64,000 nt of DNA from Perkinsus olseni (taxonomy: Eukaryota; Perkinsozoa; Perkinsida; Perkinsidae). Made by a program: the position numbers and the translations under genes. The DNA lies in the NCBI GenBank assembly GCA_013115135.1, contig JABANP010000168.1:36064-100063 (forward strand). The letters are read 5' to 3'. The notes beneath the pieces are model-generated. The model saw only the letters and a list, made by a program, of their open reading frames with translations, was not told where the DNA came from and did no database searches. Every line of letters starts with the position of its first letter. Positions within the stretch are counted from its first letter, which is position 1. Below, one piece after another: positions 13,601 through 24,263 of this stretch.

Positions 13601-13706
13601 TCCTACATTAACTCTGTTAAGCTTCCAGTACTTCCAAAGGTAGGCGAAATAAAAATAAATCTCAAACGTCACATACGCTCGTAACGCATGCCGGGCGATC
13701 AATCCT
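7647..13706 (-). CDS. Alpha/beta hydrolase A with N-terminal membrane segment
   Basis: A serine hydrolase/lipase-like protein of a family I know mainly from uncharacterised eukaryotic AB-hydrolases. Secure 3' exons (descending): 8982-8877 (FCHGIGLGLLPYIPVVHDI, oxyanion HG), 8636-8528 (LPSAREMSACVIDMLRAW), 8473-8432 (GHSFGCILSRWIL, nucleophile elbow with Ser), 8359-8288 (SLSLVDPVNFLLVKSD), 8243-8148 (ALATYFSLRELYTVHTFCRN), 7859-7750 (IIWPEDLRDVPTHITLCGND, probable acidic residue) and 7698-7647. Upstream exons are less exact: about 10255-10295, 10640-10810 (GAPVEALKRGNVRVWIAEYF), 12680-12790 (membrane-like), 12850-13000 (MAKLKRSLRGLRQIHV) and 13590-13706 (TFEIYFYFAYLWKYWKLNR). The C-terminus stops shortly after the acidic residue, so the usual catalytic His is not evident; it may be a divergent or inactive copy. 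The paralogue B follows at 15163-21590. Confidence 0.75.
7699..7749 (+). other. 51-nt intron with tRNA 3' half (antisense to gene)
   Basis: Last intron of hydrolase A. Read on the + strand it contains GCAGGTTCGATCCCCAGC then GGCGGCTA, a T-arm plus acceptor strand. In gene sense the order is GTAAGT, GCCGCCGCTGGGGATCGAACC, a pyrimidine-containing stretch and CACAG. The homologous intron of paralogue B (15356-15411) has no such module. Confidence 0.7.
10297..10345 (-). other. tRNA 3' half at the 3' end of a hydrolase A intron (sense)
   Basis: In gene sense (minus strand) the sequence gives CGCGGAGGTTCGAATCC, an acceptor-like ATGCAG, then GTTTTTCAG at the splice acceptor of the exon ending at 10295. 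The T-run again doubles as polypyrimidine tract. Confidence 0.6.
11950..12005 (-). other. tRNA-like 3' half with TTTT terminator
   Basis: On the minus strand: GTGGGGTCGATTCCTGGCC, GGGTCA and TTTT. Lies in a non-coding part of hydrolase A. The 5' half of a tRNA is not recognisable. Confidence 0.45.
13322..13578. mobile_element. hAT-like MITE, copy 2 (GTACGG-rich)
   Basis: A 257-bp copy of the element at 861-1123, with most positions identical. It starts TAGAGCTGGGAAACCGTAC and ends GTACTGTCGCCCACCACTA. Flanks ACACACAC (13314-13321) and ACACCCAC (13579-13586) differ at one base, consistent with an aged 8-bp target duplication. It sits in the 5' part of the hydrolase A gene, next to its membrane-segment exon. 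Confidence 0.85.
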
Positions 13707-15162
13707 AAAATAATAATATTTTCCGCGCCAAATTTTTCCGGAAAGTTAGCGAGGGCTCCTGTAAATGTTCATCAGCAGCAACTCCCCTCCACCGACTCTC
13801 TCGCATGCCAAACCGCTGATCCGGAAATTCTTTTCCAAAATTTTTTCTCAGAAATTCCATTCTCTTTTCAGTTCCCGTTTTCTGACGCCCTGGACACTCA
13901 CCCTCCACTATTGAACGAGTTAGCTCCGATAAAACCGAGCCAAGTCGTTCGTTCGATCCACAACGAGTGGATTCTATGCGGGCGTTTCAATCTGGGTGAA
14001 TATGTCTTTCAATAACAGAAGAAAATCCCTCGATTTTCATAAGAATTTCTCCCATGCATTCTCCCCCCAGCCCGTCGCCACGCTTACGAAGAGCATCTGT
14101 TGTTCCTCGTATACTGCCTGACTCAACCTTCAGCTTCCATCTGAAATCCAAATCGATCAAAACTTCGCTCCGCCGATTTTCCAATATCACTTAGCCACAG
14201 TATACACCACCACGACAGGCAGGACCATCCGTACCGGCATCACCAACAACCACTTCGTGAGCAGGCCTTGGAACGACCGATCCCGTAGGGCTGGACAAAA
14301 TGGGCACGCGTGCATACCAACTTTTCCGCAACAAATCCTACTTTGGCCGAATCTTCGCGTCAAGAGAACTCCTAGAGCCAGAATCACCGCCGACTTGAAT
14401 TCTCTCCCTAAGCCGACCATCCAAATCGATCACAATGGCGCGCGCTTTTCTCATCTCGGTTACCTCTCAATATCGCCTGCATCGTCCACAAAAATAAGAA
14501 TCGGAGAGCTCAACTGCCACAAAAAATTCCGCAGAAGCCAATCGAACACAACACGAAGGGAACGGCCGGAGAGAAAAATCACCATGTGCAAAAATACACG
14601 CCGATCGAGTTGTTGAAAAGGTCCCCGGTTCGATCCCCGGCATGGTCATTTTTCCTTCATGAGGTCGGCGATTTGCCTCAAAACCCTCCTTCTCCAGTGA
14701 CCATTATTGAGGGCTTCGCCGTGGATACCCTCATCGTTCCAATCAACCGTCAAGGGTTGAAACAAACTCTCACGCCCGCTCATCCTGAAACACTCTCAAT
14801 TTCGTGGCGCGCGAGAAAACTACAAAAGCTGCTACTCCACCAGTGGAATCAACCATAATCGCCATGGCCGTAAGAAGACGACACAGTAGCAATGACCAAG
14901 CGCCGGCGACCTTTGCTGCCTCAAAGCTCACTAATGCAGCCTGAGGACTTTGGGAAAGCATCGGTGTTCCCCTGTTGAGCAGGGAAGGCGCAATTAAACT
15001 TTTTCGTCCTTTTTTGCAGTGTCATAAAAGTTTCGCAGAAATATCATTTTACTTTCACGCTGGCTGGTTAATCGAAATCGAACATATCTTAGAATTGCCA
15101 TGAACAGATTGAATAATCGCGTTCTAGGAGTAATGGCGGATAAGTATGCAGAGTATGCTTGC
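13707..15162. other. Spacer between hydrolase paralogues
   Basis: No gene that I can support. It contains one GCGGAGCGAAG-type word (14163-14173, reverse), one AATTTCGTGGCGCGCGAG word (14797-14814) and the tRNA-like unit at 14580-14648. Confidence 0.5.
14580..14648 (+). pseudogene. Near-complete tRNA-like unit with terminator
   Basis: A 69-nt unit: 5' CACCATG can pair with 3' CATGGTC (6 of 7 bp), the T-arm CCGGTTCGATCCCCGG pairs well, and ATTTTT follows at once. D-arm and anticodon arm are not convincing, so I call it a tRNA pseudogene or tRNA-derived element rather than an isotype. Confidence 0.5.
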
Positions 15163-18100
15163 TCACTCACAGACTTCTACGCCTACGACCCTTATCCCTA
15201 TTTCCTGCAGTTGCACGAAGCTCTCCCGATATGCAGTATGACGGAACTGCCTACTGTTTCGGTGGAAAAATAAGTCCCACCTTGATTTCAAAGGTTGCTG
15301 TTGCCGACGGAATTTGTTCAGCTGTCCATCTCGAGCAATCTCCAACCGTGCCGCCCTGAGAGTCAACTTGACCTATTTTGCATCTTCCACGGGTCAACCT
15401 AAGATACCTACGCTTCAGCTTCCAATAACCTCCGTACTGAGTGCGCTGGTATAATAAAGTCCCTGCCGCACAACGAGACGTGTGTCGGGACTCCCCGCAG
15501 CTCCTCCGGCCAGACGTTATTCTGATTAAAAAACCGTAAAAACAATCAGCCAGTATAACAATGACCTGCTCCCAGAAAAGATTCCTCGTCAGAGTGTGAG
15601 CCGTGTAAAGCTCCCTGAAGACCAAGTAGGTGGCTAGTATCCCAATGGGGTCTTCGTGGGCCTGGGCGGAAAGAGGTCGCAGGTTCGAATCCCCCAAGGG
15701 CATTTTTATCGTCACTTTTCTCTGCGTGTTCAACAGCAAGTCGTTCTTAACCAGCAAAAAACAAACTGGATCCACCAAGCTCAAGGAAGCAATCCTCGAG
15801 GGCTCATGAGCCTGAGATAAATCTTGCCATCTTGCTCAATCTTACACTTCCTCAACGGCATTACTACCAGCATCCACCGCACCACGAAGGTTCCGAAACT
15901 ATGACCGATCTGACACATAAAATGCCTCTCCCTCGGATCGAACCCGCGCGGGCCAGCCACCCCTACCATGTGGGCCTGAGAGTATCCCCACGCCGTCAAC
16001 ATGTCCGCCACAACCACAGACATCTCCCGAGCAGAGGGGAGGTTGGGATAGGGTCGCATAGCAACCTTCGAGAGCAGAGATCATTACGCATCGACGAAAT
16101 GCGTTCCGCCCGGGTACGGAACTAGTCCAGAAATCCGTCATAAAAAATTGAACTTTTTCCCAAATTTCCCAGAATTTTTCCCAAAAAAATCACGCAAGGA
16201 AAAGGGAAGCATTGCAAGGACGTTGATCCTATCTTGCTCCGCGGATGACAAGAAGAAAGCGGTTGAAAGATTGGACTCCAGATGGCAAAGCCCGGGTCTT
16301 CTGCTCTCGATCAGCCAGTCCCTTCAGAGCATTTCGGCAGAGTCCTGAACTATCCCCAAACCCGCGCAACTTGTACCGGTCAACGAACTCCCAAAGCGAT
16401 TGGAAAATTCCGACAAAAATGCAGAATTGATATTATCAAATTCGAAATTTCCCGGAATTTTTCCCCCAAAAAATCGCAAATATCGCGAAAAGACGAGGAG
16501 CTCACGTGAGGGACTTCGATGCAGAAGATGTCTCGATCCGGGAAGGCCCGTCTAATATCCCTGACGAAGGGAATGTAGGGTAGCAGACCCACACCTAGAC
16601 CATGGCAGAATCTGAGAGAGGAAAGGTATTATTCACATCACACGCACGGAGTAAATTTTTTTTCGATATCGACCTGGAAAGACCTCTTAGTGGGCGATGA
16701 TCATCCTAAGTCACTATCGCGTGCCCCTCCCAGCGGTACTTGGAAATTATCGCATTTTTCGAGGACGACATGGCCGGGGTTATACAGATATTCAGATAGA
16801 TGAAACGCTGTAGATAGTAAAAAGATACTCACAATCGATCAGCCGTTTCGAGTGTAAAACTCATATACGATCACTGCTGTGGCAGTGGGTGTTGGAAATG
16901 ACCCATGTACATACAGTAATGGCGAAAGGACGACAAAGTTACTTATCGAAAATGCACGATCGTGATGCATCACACAGAAGTGCGGCGACCCGAAAAGGAA
17001 AAAGAATCCACAGGCAATCTCACACTATCGGCTGCAGCGTAGGGTTCTCTCCCTCAGGAGCCCGGGAATACCAATACTCCATCGTCCCTGACCGGTACTT
17101 CCTACCACACCAAAGAGAACTCGTAGACTGCCAAGGGCTGCAGCCTGGGCTTACGTAAATCCGACCGCCTTGTCGAGCACGATGTCGGTGATGATTGGTA
17201 AGACGAAATGTGTCACACCATAGCAGATGAACGGGCGGTATCTAGAAGGGAGAACTATTATTAAAAGATACTCTAGTGCGATTATCCGTGTTCAGCCAGC
17301 TTCGACCTAAGATACGCCTTACGCTGCCGGGATCGGGTCATTCATAATCCGCATACACTTCACATCTTCATTAGTGCCGTCTGAGAATCACCCGACCAAT
17401 GCGGATGCCCGTTGTGTAGGACGATCGACCATTCGGGGGCGCGCTAAATACTACAAACAGATCACTTCATGCAGCCGGAGGGACGTTTTACTGTATGTAA
17501 CTCATTCGCGGCACGCTAGTCTCCTCTGATTTCCATAATGGCATCCATCGGCCAGGGCTGGAGAACATGACAGATGTCTTGTCCCCCATCCCACCTCTCA
17601 GGTCCCCAGAGATGTGGGCCCACTCCGCCAGGTAGTCCACCAAAACCTGACGACACCCTGGCACCAACACGTCATCACCATCACACATACTCTTAGCTCT
17701 TGCTTCTCCGCTGTGGACAGCTCATCCGCCTGAAGGAAGTGCAGCAAGGAGACTAATGACGATAATTGTGTCAACAGCAATGGAAGGTCGAATCATAATA
17801 GTCAAGATAGTCGATCGTGACAGTCACCATATATTATGTGACCACATAGTCACTAATAGTGACAGTCACTATATATCATATACCTGTCGATATCATGATA
17901 GTCAAGAGCCGTTCTCCGTGCTGCGAAATTGCCATTCACACGACCGTAATACTTTTCACATTCGAAACGGGCTGACCAGGGTGAGGGTGATTCGCTACGC
18001 GACTCGCAAAGATTGAGCTCCTCTGTTATTCCTTTTTTGACACGAAGCAATTTCTGGTGATATTTTGTGTGAAACGGTTGATCGATTTCAACTTATTCAC

Positions 18101-21100
18101 TGATAAAATCCTTATTCTGATTGTCTCTCGTTTACAAAACGATTCATCACCGTATCGCATCCCGCCAAGCAGGTACAGTAAATAGGGCGCTCCGCACATC
18201 AAACTGCCGCATACAGTACAACGAAATTGTTAAATACGACCGTCGATATGGGCCTTGAAGCAGCAAGTGAGCGCAAGAGAGCAAGATATGGCTGCGGATA
18301 TACCAGTCGCAGGCATATCTTGCTATCTTGCGCTCACTTGCTGCTCACCTTAGTAGTGATGTGTACCTATACCAACAGTGGTTTGAAGGCCCCTACGCTT
18401 AGTATACTGGAGCCCCGTAGACAAGGCTACTCGACCTCTACCAGCAATATTCGGATACATTGTTGCTCAAAAACAATTTTGACGGTTTATGTATTTTGAA
18501 GTCTCACCCGTGATGCGCGAAGTGCAGTTCCTCGCGAGATGAAAAGCACGCGAATCACATCGCGATTACGACGAAGTTATATGAAGACAAAATCATTTCA
18601 CCAAAAACGCATTCCAGAAAAGAATTCAAAGATACATCGAAGCACCACGACTCGTCACCTGTCTGTACTCGAAGAAGTACTCAGCGACCCATTCCTCCAG
18701 GTTCCCCCGCTGCAGGCTGTCTACTGGTGCGCCAAAGTACCAACTAAAACAGAACTCCTGCCGTCTTCACGCCCTTCCCGTCTACGACCTGGATATCTCA
18801 GCCCGCAGCAAGGCTCTGACTCTCACAGCCCACATGTCATCATCCACAGTACTACCTTCTGTGGCAAATAAGCCGGAACCTAGAACAAGGCACAGCGAAG
18901 TGGCTTGAGAAATAGGGCAATCAGCGCAAAGAGCAAATTCTCATCACAACGCGAAACTCAGTTTCCAGTTTGGTAGTATGCCCAATGCCTCCACAATGGT
19001 CTCATACTCATCCACTGTACGCATACCACTGCAGACCGCACTCCGTAGTTGTACGCACATAAGCATACTTCTTAGTTGGACAATAAAGAGCAGTTCAATG
19101 AGGTTCAGTAATCCAAACCATGAGGGAGACTCGTCGACACCAGTTCACGTATGCTGAATGTAAAAGCGATGAAGCCAGTGATATACAGGGCTCCAAGTAT
19201 TTCCAAAAAGAGCGACATCTCTAATACCAGTATGAATGGGAAGCTCATCTTCTCTAATAACATTACAAGAGAACTGCAACATACTCAAAAGAGCACTGCA
19301 GTTGGCAAGAAGTTTCGCCTGGAACCCTGCACGCACGCACGTCCTTTATTACTCGGCTGTCGTAATATACCAACTCCCTTGTTATGCGTTTGCTCCCACT
19401 CTCGGACCAACTGCTCGCATGTGAAGTCTGTCTTAGAGCCCACACTGCCAAGCCGACCCCGTCTCCGGCTGGAAGGACTCCAGCTACCTGAGCAAGAGAT
19501 TCTGTTGCAGAGAATCTTGCCTGTGCGCATTGACAGGAGACTTTCCGCCGAAAAGATATATAACAGATGCCACAATGTTCACAAATCCTGCTTATTCTAC
19601 ATCGTGATATGAGCGAAATCTGCTCTTCGCGTTCGCGGAACGCGAGGCCGTATCGGATGAAACTGGCGAGAGTACTGCTCCAGTGAGCAACCGAATTGGA
19701 CCAGCTTAAAACGGCTGATACCGGTTTTGTAAACCGTTCTCTGACAACTCTCCGATATCTTCTCTCTAGCTCTCCTGGGACCGCTGCATGACGCTCTGCA
19801 ACAATCCGGTTTGTGCAACTCCAATGCGAACATCCAAGGAACCATCCACATGGTTCCAGGCCAAGAGTGTCGCACCTGCGTGACCTGAGTTGTAGACGCG
19901 CTCCCTGTAGTCGATATCGCCCGATGCAGCAGCACAGGGACTCAACACCGCTCTCGTCGTAGGTCTTCAGTGACACACGAGCAACCACATAGAGAGCAAC
20001 CTTCATTCCAGTACTGATGTCTTGTGGTACACGACACTCCCAACATAGGCTATGTCGAGACTATGTTACATAGCTGGGAGTCTCAGCTAGTCCCAGTTAG
20101 TCCCAGCCTGGGACTAACCATACTCGGCCGTAAATCTTCGTAGTCCACTTGTGTTGAAGTCGAAGCCACCCGCTGGAATTTTCTGCTTGAAAAAGAACGC
20201 TGAGCTCATCTTCACGATACAATGTCTAACATGACACGAGCCTCCTCAACACTGAGACCGAGGATATCAGAACACATCCGCACGACGGCGTGGGCCCATG
20301 GGAGAATGCACGCCTCAGCTCTCTCAGTAAGAGGCTCAGTTGCGTGAACATCGGCAAGTCAGACACTCATCCCAGCTCATTGCCTCCATGGTGCGGAGTC
20401 TACATGACTCTTGCCAGGTCGCCATGCCTACTCAGAACGACTGTTCGACAATGACAACAGCTCACCGGACCATCAGTGGAACAGTGAACCTGCTGGCTGG
20501 CTCGGTTGGTCCAGCAGGTCTGTGATATGATGTATGTCTTTGATTACGGACTCTTTATAGACGAAACAAAAACACTACGGCACATTGTGCCGGGAACAAC
20601 ATCGCTGGGAAACTAACAACAGTGATGATTCACCTGAGCCCCCGACTTTCTGAAAGTCAGTGAATCCCGTAGGATTCCGAGTTGGGCTCGCTCACGCCGA
20701 CTAACCAATCTACACTCAGCATCATTCAAAGCTTTCACTAGTACTAGCTCGGGCGGTCGGTAACCACCGAAAGTCCCCCCATATTACACACGTCCAACAA
20801 CGACTGAGCCTCCTTGTTTAGGTTCTGATGGGGATCCTTAGACCCTATGAGCTGCTGGGACTGGGACGTACACTGAGGGAAAACGTAGAAGTCCGCAAAG
20901 GCGTGCGGAACGATGCTTATATTGTGTTTATCAGCCTTAGTGAGACATTCCACATGATTCGCTCACTGACGTTGGACTATTTTCTCAAGCATTATCGGAA
21001 TATTGTGCGGCATTGAGAGTCACACAGCGATGCCGTACTCATTATTAGACTAATATACTCCAGTGCAAACTCTGACTCTGATGACGGCTGCACGACACAA

Positions 21101-21590
21101 AGATACTACCCTCTCCAGCATGGGCTCGGATGCGCTATGGGTAGGATTCACCGCCGTGTGGACCTGAGAATACACACATGGCCGTGCACGGCGACCGCGA
21201 ACAATATCATACCACGCCTTCGCAGATTACGAGGTTGAAAGATTCCAACGCCTATGACGGACTGTTCTTACGTGTATCTCGTGCAAACCACGAAGGCACC
21301 GTTTGAGCCTTTCCATTCTAGTTGGACATCGTGATGGTCCTTCACATAGAGGCGGGAGATGCGCCTGAAGGTGCTCTGGCCATACCACTCCTTTCATAAC
21401 TCTCCGCAATCACCTTCCGATTGAGCTGCCTGTACTTCCACAGATAAATGAAATAAAAATATATTTCCAACGTCAGCCAAAACCGCAAGAAGTGTCGGCC
21501 ATAAACACCTACATCCAAAGCGAGCGCAGGGGATCTATTGCAAGCCTCGAATCGTCTCAACGTGGAAGCTCTCACAATTCTGGAGTACAA
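15163..21590 (-). CDS. Alpha/beta hydrolase B with N-terminal membrane segment
   Basis: Tandem paralogue of hydrolase A. Secure exons (descending): 16611-16506 (FCHGLGVGLLPYIPFVRDI), 16075-15967 (RPYPNLPSAREMSVVVADML), 15909-15868 (IGHSFGTFVVRWML, nucleophile Ser), 15811-15716 (AHEPSRIASLSLVDPVCFLL), 15661-15566 (ILATYLVFRELYTAHTLTRN), 15521-15412 (NVWPEELRGVPTHVSLCGRD) and 15355-15163. Exon lengths 106, 109 and 42 nt match copy A exactly. Upstream exons are approximate: 17580-17650 (VLVDYLAEWAHISGDL), 18660-18760 (FGAPVDSLQRGNLEEWVAEY), 21255-21360 (RMERLKRCLRGLHEIHV) and 21400-21590 (LTLEIYFYFIYLWKYRQLNR, a membrane helix). The C-terminus is longer than in A and includes His residues that could complete a triad. 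No ATG is certain at the 5' end. Likely membrane-anchored lipid hydrolase; substrate unknown. Confidence 0.75.
15662..15715 (+). other. 54-nt intron with tRNA 3' half (antisense to gene)
   Basis: Intron of hydrolase B between NTQRK and AHEDPIG. The + strand reads GGTCGCAGGTTCGAATCCCC, AAGGGCA and TTTTT, a textbook tRNA 3' end with terminator. In gene sense the anticodon-side pyrimidines precede CCCAG. The same intron position in hydrolase A (8244-8287) lacks the module. Confidence 0.75.
15812..15867 (-). other. 56-nt intron made of the GTTGAGG/CAAGAT motif
   Basis: Intron after RWML of hydrolase B. In gene sense: GTAGTAATG, then CCGTTGAGGAAGTGTAAGAT, TGAGCAAGAT, GGCAAGATT and TATCTCAG. Practically the whole intron is the recurrent motif. 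The same intron position in hydrolase A (8360-8431) instead carries a GGTTCGACC word. Confidence 0.75.
15910..15966 (-). other. 57-nt intron with tRNA 3' half (sense)
   Basis: Intron just before the GHSFG exon of hydrolase B. In gene sense: GTAGGGGTGG, CGCGGGTTCGATCCGAGG, GAGGCATTTT, then TGTGTCAG. The homologous intron in copy A (8474-8527) shows no T-arm. Confidence 0.7.
18259..18345. repeat. Long intronic hairpin containing the CAAGAT motif
   Basis: Two 38-nt arms (18259-18296 and 18308-18345) are reverse complements with 2 mismatches and an 11-nt loop. Each arm contains AGCAGCAAGTGAGCGCAAGA followed by GCAAGATAT. It lies in an intron of hydrolase B. Confidence 0.85.
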
Positions 21591-24263
21591 GACCTAGGGC
21601 GGGTGGCTACAGGTGACCCGGCCGAGGAGACTTGGAAGTAAATAGTTCACAGCGGATTATACGCCCGCACGACGGCAAACGCTTCAGTATCAAAATGGTG
21701 CTCGAGAAAGCGTCAGCAAACGGACGACCTGCGGAGGGTCCTTTGTAGCTTGAGCCTCCAAAAACGTATCCATGACGACATAATGATTCATTATTAATGA
21801 ACAGCTCATTCCACGCAAGGTTCGAGGAAACACAAAAAAAAGTACAATCCGCAGCAGCGCTCGAACTTGTCGCAAAGCATAATCGAATTATTCACTGATG
21901 ACAACGCTACTACTTTAACCTCTACTACCGGGATTTCCACCACTAGAACTACGATTTACACTACTCCTCGGAAGACTGATCTATCCCCAAACTACGAGCC
22001 AGCTGTCCTATCGTCTGGACATTCCCGTCTCTTATCTTGGCACGCCACCTAAGAAAGGGCGGTCGACTCCCACTCCAATGGCTGTGAACATCATGTCCAT
22101 TAAATGGGCGGGTCCAACTCTGGATCGCCAGACATGAATATGTCAGTCGGTGCACTAGAGCACGGAATGTTGCAAACTTTGCTATGCAAAGCGTTGGTTG
22201 CTCAAGAATCTCGATACCAAATTTCTCCCACCCTTCTATTTTTCATTTTCTCTCTTCGTTTCGGTCACCATCCAATTTTATTGCCCATCAATCACGGAAT
22301 TTACGGTACTATTCTCTAATTCCCACAACCATTACCGTATTATTTTCAGTATCCAAACAGCCGGCAGTACAGCCCTCAATGGCGCCACTATCAGCCATCG
22401 AGAAGCGAATCTTCGACCTCTCTCCGTCCCTGAGGTAAATGAAAACTCTTTCTATCGTGAATCCAGAGTACACAGTTGGAAACGCCTCAGAAGTTTCATC
22501 AGCCCTCCGTGGCTTCCAAACAGCCGAAAAAGGGTTTTTGACAACTTAATAGATCCCTCTAATTTTCTACGTTAACCGAGTTCTGCGATTCGCCCTCGAT
22601 CGGCGATAAAATAGCTACTCTGTGTCGGGTAACGATATTACACTGCATTCGCGAAGGAAGTTGCTCATGTCAGTAGCCAATAATGATATCACATCATTGA
22701 TCTGCGACCCTCCACAAAGCTTCACACTGTGATCCGAATTCTACAATCGCCTGATGCACTGTGCACCGTGCACACTTCGATCCCTTATACGGAAAGATTT
22801 CCAAAGGTGCTACGCAGCATAGCCGGCCACAGTGCAGCTCCTACCAGCCAAAGCCGCCGCTGCTGTCACGCCAAGCGCCGCTCGACCGATCGAAGAGGAC
22901 AGAGCTCGCGTGGAGCGATCTGAGAAAGAGACTGAACTCCGAGACCGCCAGATGACGCTTCGACACTCCGACGCAGTGGATTCGCAAATCCCCAGGGAGG
23001 TGCTCGATAGTAACATACAATCTCATATCTGGAGTCGAAAACGGTTCTAATGCACGTGAAAGCTTTTACGGCAGAGGCTCTACCGCACCACAGATGCCTT
23101 GTTTCAGAGTTGCTTATCGAACACCCTCGTCACTTTTGCCTCTCTCAGATACTGTTCAGGAGTCTCGCGATGAAACTACAGGCTTTGCGTTAAACCGCTG
23201 TGTTTCGAATCCCCGTCGTTCAAAGAGTTATGTCCACTACTAATCAACGGGGAAGATTTGGTATGAGACATGGCCGCTAAAATATATCTACTTGAGTGAC
23301 TTTTTTCTCAAAAAAATGTTGAATACCATAAAACACGATAATCACTAAATTGCAATCGTAGTGGGCTTCGACAAGATACCACTACCGGAGCTACTATAAA
23401 CAGCTACTCCCGGTCTTTTAACCCACCCAGTAGTACCGAGGCTCCTCTGTAGCAGTAGTCGCAGCAGCTCCGTTGAAGAGGCAGTGATCGCGATAGAAAA
23501 CAATATATAAAACTACGAGGGCTTTGCCATCCAGTGTGAGCGATTGAGAGATAGTCCTCCTCGGGTTGGGCTACATCGCCGTATGCACAAGGCCTGTCGT
23601 AGGGCCTTTAATTTGGCATGAAGACACTCAACTCGATGCAGACTGCAATTAAGAAATGACCATGACACGAGATGTATCTTTAGGTTGATTCTGGAACATT
23701 ATAGAATATAAGATTCCTTCTTGAGAAGCGTCAGAAGGCACTGGACTGTGAGAGTAAGTTTATACAGCGCAACCGTGCTGAACCCTTCCTCGAATCATCT
23801 TAGCCCAGCTCATTCACGTGTCTCGGCACTTAACTCGATAAATTAATACCGCCACCACACCCAAGAAATCGTCCTATCGAGAATCACAACTCTCGTCACT
23901 TAGTAAGATCGGATCCGGCCCCCGCAGTCTTTCGGAAAGACTTTCTCCGAGAGCAGCTTCTTGTATTCTTGGCGGGACAGCTTGTACCATAGTGCCAAAC
24001 TACTTAGCCCGTCTCTACACGGCCCTAGCTCCTGATTAACCAACTGCGCTGAACCAGCGCAGACCATCGCCTCTGATTACAAATCGATCAGAATGGCGTG
24101 CGCCACGTGCGTACGCGAGCGCAAGATCCTCAAGCATTCGTGTGACGCGTGCATTTCCCTTCCTCTCTGAACGCCTGCACTGCAATGCGCTGTACGTCCA
24201 TTACTTTCCGTCTTCCATGCCTCCTCGCAAAGGCTCGCGTTGTCGAGGCGACGCCGTAGAGTC
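21591..24263. other. Spacer without recognised gene
   Basis: Nearly 2.7 kb with no family I recognise. A + frame at 22832-23050 encodes a charged helical-looking stretch (EEDRARVERSEKETELRDRQ) that could be one exon of an unknown gene. A lone GTTTCGAATCCCC word occurs near 23210. Confidence 0.4.

Noticed and set aside
17770..17900. Cluster of TAGTGACAGTCACTA-type palindromes as an operator or origin
   Set aside because: Short AT-rich dyads without conserved spacing, in an intron; no supporting context.
19263..20006. 247-codon minus-strand frame inside hydrolase B
   Set aside because: Cys/Arg-rich with no family similarity; the region falls among hydrolase B introns and the frame begins at a non-ATG codon.
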